Both the position numbers and the translations under genes were made by a program. Below the pieces are notes generated by a model that saw only the letters and a list, made by a program, of their open reading frames with translations, searched no databases and was not told the origin of the DNA. A stretch of 64,000 bases of DNA from Rhizosphaericola sp047606825 (GTDB lineage: Bacteria; Bacteroidota; Bacteroidia; Chitinophagales; Chitinophagaceae), in contig JASGDY010000007.1 of NCBI GenBank assembly GCA_047606825.1, forward strand, positions 1-64,000, in the 5' to 3' direction. How positions within the stretch are numbered: position 1 is the first letter of the stretch; each line of letters begins with the position of its first letter. Below, piece after piece: positions 7,743-15,245 of this stretch.

Positions 7743-8228
7743 TTATTTGATGGTGAGTTTGTTGTCTATTTTTTTAGGTTTGGAGGAGGTGATGTTTTGC
7801 ATCAGCTTGGGAAGGTCGGCACGTTTGATTTCGCCTGTCAGGGTGACGACACCGTCTTTCACTTCCGCTTTGACACCGGCAAAATCTTTTGACGCGTCTT
7901 TTACCAGGGACGTGAGTGTGCTGTCCGCATTGATGGTCGGGGCGATGCTGGTAATCGGTGCGTTGACAGCGATGTTGTTGAGGACGGAAGCTACGCCTTT
8001 GACGGCTTTGGCATCCGTTTCGGCGGTTGTCTTTGCGGCATCGGATGCTGTGGTTCCGGCCAGCGTTACCGCTGCCTTTTGCACATCGACGGTTACGGAT
8101 TCGAGACCTTGTTCTGTTTTCAGTTTGGCTTCAATCTCGGATTTTATTTTGGCGTCGTCAGGTTTACAGGAGACGACACCCACAGCGATGGCCGCAGCCA
8201 CGAAGACTGGTACTTTGAGGATGTTCAT
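7743..8228 (-). CDS. Periplasmic lipoprotein with two BON domains
   Basis: The protein has 161 residues. The signal peptide ends in a lipobox (GVVSC, Cys about 21). Two BON repeats follow: residues about 28-88 (IEAKLKTEQGLESVTVDV ... GVASVLNNIAV) and 95-160 (DSTLTSLVKDASKDFAGVKA ... VTLTGEIKRADLPKL). BON domains bind phospholipid membranes and occur in OsmY-type envelope-stress proteins. It is first in a two-gene unit with the SH3 protein. The 380 bases upstream contain a MITE-like repeat but no recognised regulator site. Confidence 0.85.
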   Translation of the reverse strand: MNILKVPVFVAAAIAVGVVSCKPDDAKIKSEIEAKLKTEQGLESVTVDVQKAAVTLAGTTASDAAKTTAETDAKAVKGVASVLNNIAVNAPITSIAPTINADSTLTSLVKDASKDFAGVKAEVKDGVVTLTGEIKRADLPKLMQNITSSKPKKIDNKLTIK

Positions 8229-8430
8229 AGTTTTGAGGTTTTAAAAATTAACTTTTTAGAGTACTAAAATTAAGGCTTTTCACATCAACCGTAAATTAAA
8301 TTTTAGTGAAAACCTTGCCATGAATTTGGGGAGACCGATTGGGCCACAGGGTTCGCCTTTTGCCGTCTTGTGTTTTTTGCCACTTGTTTTGTCAAGGAAA
8401 AACCTGGCACGGAATGAAGGGGAAATAATT

Positions 8431-8570
8431 TAAGAGATTGTTTGAGTTAAGTTTTTCCGTACGGTTTTATATGCTTCCAAGACATAAAAACGTGTATTCC
8501 TTCCCGCAAAGTCCCCGCCGCGGCGGGAGACTGTGCGGAGAAGAAAATAAATAACTTAAACAGCTTCTAA
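8431..8570. mobile_element. MITE-like element, copy 1 (140 bp)
   Basis: This is a non-coding repeat, nearly identical to 50363-50502. The imperfect terminal inverted repeats read TAAGAGATTGTTTGAGTTA on the left and, on the complement of the right end, TTAGAAGCTGTTTAAGTTA (14 of 19 match). The centre holds a long GC-rich palindrome (about 8502-8543) of CTTCCCGCAaAGTCC...GACTGTGCGGAGAAG type. It lies between the divergent BON lipoprotein gene and the membrane/ABC operon. The rest of the 8229-8608 gap holds nothing recognised. Confidence 0.6.
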
Positions 8571-8608
8571 GTGCAATCACCGTTGCGTGAAAAAGCATAA
8601 CTTTAAGG

Positions 8609-8911
8609 ATGAATCAAAAAATATTTGGACTATTGCATTTCCTGAAAAGGTTCTGGATGCTTATTGTCCTAGAGCTGGCATTGGTCACATATACTTTCTT
8701 TAAGGAACGGAATCATATCGTCCCGACGGCCATCTATTCCAACATCGTACTGTGGGGGATTTTGTTTTTGCTGTTGGATGGTCCGTGGCGGGAGAAATAC
8801 TATTTTTATTACAATTTGGGGTTGGGTAAAATCAGGCTTTGGGTATTTGTGGTCGCGGTTGCGGTTTTTCTTACGGTTTTTTGTTTGGTTGTTTTATCCC
8901 AATTCTTTTGA
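8609..8911 (+). CDS. Small three-helix membrane protein, operon partner of an ABC ATPase
   Basis: The protein has 100 residues with hydrophobic segments near 15-30, 42-58 and 78-98 (LWVFVVAVAVFLTVFCLVVL) and a basic N-terminus. Its stop codon is separated by a single base from the ATG of the ABC ATPase at 8913, so the two are very likely translated together. It is too short for a normal ABC permease. It could be an accessory membrane subunit or an unrelated membrane protein. TAACTTTA, one mismatch from the TAnnTTTG box, lies just upstream of the start. Confidence 0.65.
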   Translation: MNQKIFGLLHFLKRFWMLIVLELALVTYTFFKERNHIVPTAIYSNIVLWGILFLLLDGPWREKYYFYYNLGLGKIRLWVFVVAVAVFLTVFCLVVLSQFF

Positions 8912-8912
8912 C

Positions 8913-9572
8913 ATGCTGGAAGCAGACGGTATCCAATATTCTATCAAGGGACGCAGCATCTTGTCCAATGTCTACATCAAAGCCGAAAAGGGTTTGGTGA
9001 CAGGTGTCATCGGCTCCAATGGTTGTGGCAAAAGCACTTTGATGAACATTGTTTTCGGGAGTTTGGAAGCCGAATATGCGTCCGTGCGGATTGAAGGTGA
9101 AAAGCTCAAGCCGGGTCTCCATGCCAAGCGCATCCAATATTTGCCGCAGTTCACGATACTTCCGGAAAACCTAACCGTCGGTACAATTTTTCGGCTTTAT
9201 GGTCATCGTTTGGAAGACTTTGTTTCCTGTTTCCCAAACGTCAAGGTCAAAAGCAACGCACGTTTCGGCCATCTGTCTAAAGGGACGCAACGGCTTGTGG
9301 AAACTTATACTTTCCTAAAAAACGATTGCGACATAACGTTGTTGGACGAACCTTTTTCCTTTAATGCGCCAGTATATATTGAAAAAATAAAACAACTTAT
9401 CGAAGAACAGAAAGCTGCAAAAACAATCGTCGTCACAGACCATTTGTACGACCATATCCAGTCCGTTTGTGACACGATATATTTGATTTACAACGGGCGG
9501 ACGATTGCTGTCGACGGCCCTGAAAGCCTCGTCCGGTATGGTTATCTGCCGGAAAGTTTTCCTTCAGCATAA
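8913..9572 (+). CDS. ABC transporter ATP-binding protein, single domain
   Basis: The protein has 219 residues. The start was set at ATG 8913 (MLEADGIQYSIKGRSIL), which begins the first beta strand of the fold; a longer in-frame start lies inside the preceding gene. Walker A is GSNGCGKST, the Q-loop is YLPQF, Walker B is CDITLLDEP and the H-loop is VVTDH. The signature LSKGTQRLVE is a degenerate LSGGQ. It hydrolyses ATP to drive an export or import channel, but no conventional permease gene is next to it, only the 100-residue membrane protein. Substrate unknown. Confidence 0.88.
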   Translation: MLEADGIQYSIKGRSILSNVYIKAEKGLVTGVIGSNGCGKSTLMNIVFGSLEAEYASVRIEGEKLKPGLHAKRIQYLPQFTILPENLTVGTIFRLYGHRLEDFVSCFPNVKVKSNARFGHLSKGTQRLVETYTFLKNDCDITLLDEPFSFNAPVYIEKIKQLIEEQKAAKTIVVTDHLYDHIQSVCDTIYLIYNGRTIAVDGPESLVRYGYLPESFPSA

Positions 9573-9595
9573 GTTTTCCCCGAAAACAGTCGCGT

Positions 9596-10603
9596 TTATT
9601 TATATTTCCGTAGGCGCGGGCTGTTTTTCGTCCGGAATATCTTGCCATTGTCGTCAATCATCACCGCACTGTATGCCGGAAACTTCATAAGCAATTGTCT
9701 CCCCTTTTCCTTTCCCAATACCATGATAGATGTACTCAGTCCATTGCAAAACTCCGTATCGCGGCCAAAAACGGTTACGCTGCAAAGTCCGGTCGCGGGA
9801 TAACCCGTAACGGGATTGATGATATGGGAATAGCGCTTACCGTCAATCATAACGTATTTTTCGTAACTGCCGGAAGTCGTAACCGAACCACCGGACAAGC
9901 GTACCACCTTAAAAACACTGGCCGGGTCAAAGGGATTGGTCACGCCGACAACCCAGTCCTTGCCATCGGCTTGCTTGCCCCAGGTGCCGATGTCACCCGT
10001 CGCGTTGATAAGTCCACCCACAATACCTTTGCGCTGCATCATCACGCGGCATCTGTCCACGGCATAGCCTTCGCCGAGTGCGCCGAAACCGATTTTCATG
10101 CCTTTGTTTTTGAGGAAGATGGTGGAAGCACCAGTGTCGATGACGATATCGCGGTAGCCCACCAATCGGACTGCGTGGCGCACCGTTTCCGAATCGGGCA
10201 TTGCCATATCTGAACCGTCAAAATGCCAGATTTTTTCCATGGCGGCAAAGCTGATGTCAAAAGCGCCCCCTGTCAGTTCTGACAATTGGATGGCGCGTTG
10301 GGTGAGTTCCAATACTTCCTTGTCCACCTTGACAGGTTGCACGCCAGCGTTGCGGTTGATGGCGGACACCTGCGTCTGCGGTTTCCAGTCGGAAATAAGA
10401 TATTCTATACGGGATATTTCCTGGATGATGGTATCAATATTGGCGTTGGCAATGGTACTGTCGACCGCAACGACCGTTATTTCAAACTTGCCTCCCATCA
10501 GGACAGCACTCCTCCTGACCTGAACGGTCTGCGCACGGCTTTGTATTGTTGCAATACATAAAAATATGATAGTGCATAGGTAATGTGTAAACGTTTTTTG
10601 CAT
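9596..10603 (-). CDS. apbE: FAD:protein FMN transferase (ApbE)
   Basis: The protein has 335 residues from ATG 10601-10603 (MQKTFTHYLC), chosen because it gives a clean signal peptide ending SRAQ. It transfers FMN from FAD to a Ser/Thr of extracytosolic proteins, with a divalent metal as cofactor. Family landmarks are RRSAVLMGGKFEITV (the M-G-T/K-F opening), ISRIEYLISDW, GGAFDISF, GFGALGEGYAVDRC, LINATGDIGTWGK and SHIINPVTGYPA, so the FAD and metal sites look intact. It sits in a leftward group with the PepSY reductase (11432) and DUF2271 protein (13742), a combination known from flavin-based extracytosolic electron transfer. Those are its likely targets or partners. Confidence 0.93.
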   Translation of the reverse strand: MQKTFTHYLCTIIFLCIATIQSRAQTVQVRRSAVLMGGKFEITVVAVDSTIANANIDTIIQEISRIEYLISDWKPQTQVSAINRNAGVQPVKVDKEVLELTQRAIQLSELTGGAFDISFAAMEKIWHFDGSDMAMPDSETVRHAVRLVGYRDIVIDTGASTIFLKNKGMKIGFGALGEGYAVDRCRVMMQRKGIVGGLINATGDIGTWGKQADGKDWVVGVTNPFDPASVFKVVRLSGGSVTTSGSYEKYVMIDGKRYSHIINPVTGYPATGLCSVTVFGRDTEFCNGLSTSIMVLGKEKGRQLLMKFPAYSAVMIDDNGKIFRTKNSPRLRKYK

Positions 10604-10653
10604 GTTTATTTTTTGGTGGCCACAAAGACACAAAGAAACGGATTATCGTAGTT

Positions 10654-10971
10654 TCAATCCAACATCTCGTACACTTCGCGCATACACACGGCCTCGTGGA
10701 GCGCACTGCGCAAGTCTTCAAATTCCGTTTCATTGAGATGATAATGGATATCCGGCTTAGGACTACTTATCGTCATACGCGACTGCCCGTCAACCGTCAA
10801 CTGGCAATACAGCCAAAAATCTATATCGCGCAGGTTTTGTTGGAAAATTTCCAGCTCGCTATAAGACAATATCAACAGCACTTCTTTGTAAAACAGATAG
10901 ACATTGCTACAATGGACACATTCCATCGCACAACTGCTTCCTTGTCGGCCCAAAATCCTTAATTGGCACAT
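10654..10971 (-). CDS. Small cysteine-containing protein, DUF6686-like
   Basis: The protein has 105 residues from ATG 10969-10971 (MCQLRILGRQ); a longer frame from 11043 would run through the repeat region upstream. Residues 14-22 contain a CAMECVHC cluster, a possible metal or redox site. The rest is soluble (VYLFYKEVLLILSYSELEIF) and ends in acidic helices. The CxxC plus L-f-x-l-s-x-x-E/D-F pattern recalls the Bacteroidota DUF6686 family, but this is from memory. It lies 50 bases upstream of apbE and is probably co-transcribed. Two copies of the phased repeat lie immediately upstream of its start. Confidence 0.5.
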   Translation of the reverse strand: MCQLRILGRQGSSCAMECVHCSNVYLFYKEVLLILSYSELEIFQQNLRDIDFWLYCQLTVDGQSRMTISSPKPDIHYHLNETEFEDLRSALHEAVCMREVYEMLD

Positions 10972-10993
10972 GTTCGTTACATTTAAAATATTC

Positions 10994-11065
10994 CTGCAAA
11001 ATTCGACAGTTCCGTTTACGAGATACGGAAAAATGAAGGTCAATATTTACCAGATGCGGAAAAAT
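10994..11065 (-). promoter_or_regulatory. Phased direct-repeat array upstream of the DUF6686-like/apbE unit
   Basis: There are three copies of a roughly 13-base motif (YTRCRARATNCGR): CTGCAAAATTCGA at 10994, TTACGAGATACGG at 11016 and TTACCAGATGCGG at 11047. Start-to-start spacings are 22 and 31, close to two and three helical turns. The last two are each followed by AAAAAT. The same arrangement recurs at 14586-14636 upstream of the DUF2271/PepSY unit, which suggests a shared operator. The regulator is not known. Confidence 0.45.
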
Positions 11066-11431
11066 GTGGTGGTTTTGACGTTGAACTGATTTAAAGTTTT
11101 TCAGATGTAAAACAATAGAACCTTGTCCTAAATTTCTGTAAAATAACCTAAAAAGGTTGAATCAGTCCCGTCAAAAAACCGCCATGTACGACAATATTCC
11201 AGCAGAAAAGAAAACAAGCGTTCACTGGCCTAATTAGTTATTATCGTACATTAGTGCGCAATGAAATCACCACTAGATGTGGTTACTTTTATCGCGTTCC
11301 GCTTCCTGCGGGGTCTGGGCGGGGCGTGTCGTCCGTAGTCGCGCCGATGTCTATCTCGGAAATCACCCGCGACAAAAACCTATTTGGGAACCGTAGATTC
11401 GGACATATATCTGTTCAACCTTTGATTCGCA
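11066..11431. other. Intergenic stretch, nothing recognised
   Basis: There are 366 bases between the phased repeats and the end of the PepSY reductase gene. Short open frames exist but are not protein-like. No terminator hairpin is obvious behind the reductase gene. Confidence 0.5.
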
Positions 11432-13621
11432 TTAATAACAATCAGACCGAATCTGGTTAAGCATTCGGTAGGTTTGGAAATTGGGGCAGCCTTGTTGTAG
11501 TCTGGCCAATACCTGCGTCTGCATAGAGATGGAACCACAAATCATCATCACGCCGCCATCGTCCAAAACCTGTCGGATGGCTGCCATGTCCTTTTCAATC
11601 AATTCGTAGACATAACGGTGTGGACTGCCGAGCTCCCGGGAATAAACGACATGGTTGCCGTTTAGTTTGCGTTCTCTTTCCTGCCGGGTCAACTGGGCAA
11701 GGATTGTCGTCTGGTGCGGTACTTTTTTCCTAAATCCGGCATACAGCACTATCGGCGTGCCGTTGCGGTTTTCGTCGAGCATTCCGAGGAACGGCGCGAT
11801 GCCCGTACCGTTGGAAACCAAAATGGTGGGAGGTTGTTTGCGTTCCAGATGGAAACCGTTGTTGTACATTATGGCGGCTTTTAGCTTGTCGCCTTTTTGC
11901 AGTCGGTGCAGAAAAGAAGAACCGATGCCACGAGGATGCAGTTTAACAACCAACTGTATATTTTTTCCGATTCTACCGATGGAATATAGTCGTTCTTTTT
12001 CGTCTCCCTCAGGATAGATAGCAAGCAAATCTCCCGAACGGAAATCCATGCTGGCATTGGGTTTCAACGTAAGGACAAAAATATGGTCCACGTCGTTGGC
12101 TTCGGTTTTTTCCACGACGGTAAAGCTGCGGAGCTTCTTTTTGTTGGTGTCTGCATAATAGTTGGGGGAAACGACCAACGGAAGATGGATATAGTCCGAC
12201 CAAGCCTTGACCCATTGGGCAAAATCAGTAAGCGAACGATCGTTGACCGTGTGGAGAGGCAATACCGCCATCGCCCAAAGCTTGTTTTGGAAAGCGTCGG
12301 CAACCTTTTTGGCAAAACCGCAAAAGTCCGGATAGCGGGTAGAGCCAAAACCGACAATACTATATTGGAAGTTGTTGGAATGGTCGGTTTGTCCTATTTT
12401 TTGTAAGAACTTGGTGGCGTTGGTCGGCGCGTCACCCAGCCCAAAAGTAGCGGCAAAAAACACTATTTGTTTGGTGCTGTCATACAACTGGAAAGTATTC
12501 ATTTCCGCGAGATGCGCTTTCACGCCGTGCGATAGCAGCTGCTTCAATATGTTGTTGGCAAAATGTATCGTCGTGCCGTTTTCCGAACCGACTAACAATA
12601 GGTATTCCGCGTCGGCAGCCTTGTATTTGTTCTTGATTTTGTTACGGCGGCGCTTGAACGTAATCACAAATCCGGAATAGATAAAAAACAAAATATTGAC
12701 GGACGCAATGGTCAATACAATCGCCCAGACAATGCTGGTCCTTCCTGTGTGCAGGTTAAGGCTGACGGTGTTCAATACATTGACCAGTGGATATTTTTCC
12801 TCGGCGACAATTTTCCCGTTGAACTGGTTGACCAATATTTCGCGGTCTTTTAATTGTATTTTATAGTATTCGTCCGGGTCGGCGGCAAACGGAAAAGAGA
12901 TACTGCGTAGATCCTTTAGTTTGATATTTTTAAAACTGGCGAAATCCGCTACGGGTTGCTGCATTTCCTCCTTGCCGTTTTCTGGTGTTTTCAGTTCAAT
13001 TTTCTTTTCCGGGAACACGTTGAATTTTACCAGCGAAAGGTACGTACCAGTAAGTGCGATGACCAATATCGGCACCAAGCTCCAACGTCCCAGCAACACA
13101 TGGTAGTATTGGGAAAAAGATTCCTTGGAAAAAGATGCGAAAAAACGCCGCAAACTTTTCTGCTGCTTCAACACCAACGCGATACTTGAAACCGTAATCA
13201 ACACCAGTAAAAATGAAGTCAGCCCAACAAAAAAACGTCCTGTCTCGTGCAAAAAAAGCGAACGGTGAAAAGACGTCACAGACTGTATAAATGCGGATTT
13301 TCCCTTATGTCCTACGATACGTTTGCCGTTGGCAGGATCGATGTAGTCGTCGGCATCGTTGCCGTCGTTGTCCAGTCCTTTTACGGAGACAAACTGATGG
13401 TCTTCTATTTCCAATATATTGATTTCCATATAGTTGGACTGCAAACGCGGCACCAACACATTGAGGGAGATCGTGTCAATATTGGATGAAACATAATGCG
13501 GCCGGGGCGCCATCACCGCGTCTATGCCGAGTATGATGCCCGTAACCGATGCTATCGCCAGAAAAACAAAACAAGATACCGCCAACACAAGGTGGCTGTA
13601 TCTCCAGATGGATATCGTCAT
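11432..13621 (-). CDS. PepSY-anchored flavodoxin/FNR fusion reductase
   Basis: The protein has 729 residues. Four membrane helices lie at about 9-33, 134-156, 178-200 and 300-324, with PepSY-type extracytosolic loops between them (ETGRFF, TGRTSIVW). A flavodoxin-like domain follows at about 345-490 (YLLLVGSENGTTIHFANNI; FFAATFGLGDAPTNATKF). An FAD/NADPH reductase module occupies about 510-729, with the FAD motif RLYSIGRIG, NADP-binding SNGTGIAPFLGM, and a CGS element MMICGSISMQ. It should take electrons from cytosolic NAD(P)H through FAD and FMN into the membrane or periplasm, where a flavinylated acceptor could receive them. This architecture is known as a PepSY/sulfite-reductase-flavoprotein-like protein of Bacteroidota. 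The DUF2271 gene lies 120 bases upstream. Confidence 0.88.
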   Translation of the reverse strand: MTISIWRYSHLVLAVSCFVFLAIASVTGIILGIDAVMAPRPHYVSSNIDTISLNVLVPRLQSNYMEINILEIEDHQFVSVKGLDNDGNDADDYIDPANGKRIVGHKGKSAFIQSVTSFHRSLFLHETGRFFVGLTSFLLVLITVSSIALVLKQQKSLRRFFASFSKESFSQYYHVLLGRWSLVPILVIALTGTYLSLVKFNVFPEKKIELKTPENGKEEMQQPVADFASFKNIKLKDLRSISFPFAADPDEYYKIQLKDREILVNQFNGKIVAEEKYPLVNVLNTVSLNLHTGRTSIVWAIVLTIASVNILFFIYSGFVITFKRRRNKIKNKYKAADAEYLLLVGSENGTTIHFANNILKQLLSHGVKAHLAEMNTFQLYDSTKQIVFFAATFGLGDAPTNATKFLQKIGQTDHSNNFQYSIVGFGSTRYPDFCGFAKKVADAFQNKLWAMAVLPLHTVNDRSLTDFAQWVKAWSDYIHLPLVVSPNYYADTNKKKLRSFTVVEKTEANDVDHIFVLTLKPNASMDFRSGDLLAIYPEGDEKERLYSIGRIGKNIQLVVKLHPRGIGSSFLHRLQKGDKLKAAIMYNNGFHLERKQPPTILVSNGTGIAPFLGMLDENRNGTPIVLYAGFRKKVPHQTTILAQLTRQERERKLNGNHVVYSRELGSPHRYVYELIEKDMAAIRQVLDDGGVMMICGSISMQTQVLARLQQGCPNFQTYRMLNQIRSDCY

Positions 13622-13741
13622 AAACTAGTGATAAGGCTAAAGTAAAAGGTAAAAATACGGAACCTAGGATACGTTTGCCCTGTCCTGGACACTATATCCT
13701 TAGCGCAGCCTTTTTTAACTTTTGCCTTTTTACTTTTCGAT

Positions 13742-14215
13742 CTACTGTACCTTGCTGAAACGTACAAACTGAATATAACCGGCTCCGTTCGTTTTGCCGG
13801 ACAAGGCCTCCGTTGTCAACGGGACTTCCACGTCTTTTTCATGGTAGGGCTTGTCCTCTACGGCGGATTCGAACTTTAATTTGTAACCAGCATTGATTTT
13901 GCTGTCTTCTATTTCAATGATTTTGACGCTGCGGTCGCCTCCAGCAACGGAAGCGCCGGTGATGGCACTGAGGTCGGGTTTCTTGGCCGTATAGTATTTG
14001 TACCATTCCTTGAGGCTTTTGTACCATTTACGGTCGTCACCCAATACATACAGGGTTTTGTCATAGGCTCCTTTGTCGTCCACCAGCGAAACGACAATAT
14101 AGGCACCCTCGCCCATGTAACTGTTCATCTGCACCATACATCTGTACTTACTGCTCTGTGCATTGACTGCCAAGGTGAGCAGCAACGTACACGCCATCAT
14201 GCTTAAATACTTCAT
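13742..14215 (-). CDS. Periplasmic DUF2271 protein with candidate flavinylation site
   Basis: The protein has 157 residues. A Sec signal peptide (MKYLSMMACTLLLTLAVNAQ) precedes a beta-rich DUF2271 domain (MVQMNSYMGEGAYIVVSLVD; KTLYVLGDDRKWYKSLKEWY). Residues 81-89, DLSAITGAS, resemble the ApbE acceptor motif (D-x-x-[ST]-G-A-[ST]), with Ser89 as possible FMN site and Ser83 in place of the usual Asp. DUF2271 genes are known to cluster with PepSY and apbE in flavinylation-based electron-transfer loci. It is probably the first gene of the unit with the reductase downstream and a natural ApbE substrate or structural partner. Flavinylation itself is inference. Confidence 0.8.
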   Translation of the reverse strand: MKYLSMMACTLLLTLAVNAQSSKYRCMVQMNSYMGEGAYIVVSLVDDKGAYDKTLYVLGDDRKWYKSLKEWYKYYTAKKPDLSAITGASVAGGDRSVKIIEIEDSKINAGYKLKFESAVEDKPYHEKDVEVPLTTEALSGKTNGAGYIQFVRFSKVQ

Positions 14216-14585
14216 TGTTGTTCTATTTTAAAAATTCAAGTGTGCCATTGTTCCTGCCCATATATTCATTTTCTTTTGCGATATGTGGTGGTAAGCGGTT
14301 TCATCCATTCGGTCTTAGCAACCAGAGCAGCTTTGTGGCGTTCTGCCATACTTTGGTATTTTTTGGCGTTGACATTTAGGCTTCAGCGGTTGAGTTGCTT
14401 TTCCCCTCGCAATATACGGCAACGAATTGCCATCTTTCTTAGGGACGGCGAAATCCAAGCTTTTTTCTTCCAACAGTGCCGTTTTTTCGGCGAAATCGTC
14501 TTTGGTGGCCCCGCCATCTGGTACAGAAAGGCTGGACGAGGTAAAATAATGGTCTAAAAGACGACTGTAAACAAACTTTACCACT
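14216..14585. other. Long leader region upstream of the DUF2271 gene, no convincing gene
   Basis: Open frames of about 100 codons exist on both strands here, but neither has a family signature, a signal peptide or plausible composition. If the repeats at 14586-14636 control the DUF2271 gene, the transcript would have a leader of up to about 370 bases. Confidence 0.4.
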
Positions 14586-14636
14586 CTGCAAAATTCGAGC
14601 GTAAAAACCAAAATGATTTACGAAATGCGGAAAAAT
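14586..14636 (-). promoter_or_regulatory. Second phased-repeat site, upstream of the DUF2271/PepSY unit
   Basis: CTGCAAAATTCGA at 14586-14598 is identical over 13 bases to 10994-11006. TTTACGAAATGCGGAAAAAT at 14617-14636 differs from 11015-11034 at two positions. The two motif starts are 32 bases apart, about three helical turns, against 22 at the other site. A shared regulator binding direct repeats would explain it. Confidence 0.45.
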
Positions 14637-14814
14637 TATACTGATGCTATCACAGAAGATTTTGCCCTATGGTCTAACCGTAAGCTCGGCGGCGACCAAG
14701 CGAGCAAAACTCAATGACAGGCAAGTCTTTTCATCTTTCCTATCCGTATTCAAAGCATAGATGTCATGGCACATTTTTATCGAGCGAATAGTATAATCCT
14801 CTCTTCTACGTTTT

Positions 14815-15141
14815 CTATTGTTCCTTAATTGAGTTGCGTTTGATCCCTTCTAAAAATGCATCTTCGGAAACAGAACCATTAATTGTATCGTAATGTGTGT
14901 TTTGTAGTTTAAGAGAACAACTATCTTGGATATTGATAAGAAAATTGTCTATATCTGTAAAGGTAATATGCATTCCGTTGATGATGACGGAGTGGAAAGG
15001 TTTTGTTACCACCGTTACCAGACCTGCGGATTGCTCGTCGAGCGGGGAACAGCAAATATTTTTTTGAAATTGGATAAAATCGGGAAGCTGTTTACTTTTG
15101 TCTTTACATCCGCTAGGTGTTTGAACGTTGCATACATTGGG
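14815..15141 (-). pseudogene. 5'-truncated lipoprotein-like gene
   Basis: On the minus strand an open frame of about 108 codons begins just after an in-frame TGA (15142-15144). It reads TPSGCKDKSKQLPDFIQFQK, then NICCSPLDEQSAGLVTVV and ends KRNSIKEQ. The opening GCKDKSKQ looks like the residues around a lipobox cysteine, but the signal peptide and ATG are missing; a GTG at 15012 would give only the last 65 residues. Composition is protein-like. It could be a decayed lipoprotein gene or a gene with an undetected frameshift. Family unrecognised. Confidence 0.35.
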
Positions 15142-15245
15142 TCATTATCGTTCCAGAGGCGTGAAATTTTGATATGCCGACGGCAGGTTCATCCCGATGG
15201 GATACTGTTTCCATTTTTTAGCGTTTATTAAATTGAATAAAAACC

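Noticed and set aside
8403..8420. TGGCACGGAATGAAG as a sigma-54 promoter upstream of 8609
   Set aside because: The -24 part matches, but the -12 element lacks TTGC and no sigma-54 activator is linked.
11254..11460. A 68-codon frame behind the PepSY reductase gene
   Set aside because: It starts at GTG, lacks similarity to anything recognised and overlaps the end of the reductase gene.
14240..14611. Overlapping frames of about 100 codons on both strands upstream of the DUF2271 gene
   Set aside because: Neither has a recognisable domain, signal or credible amino-acid composition; treated as non-coding leader.
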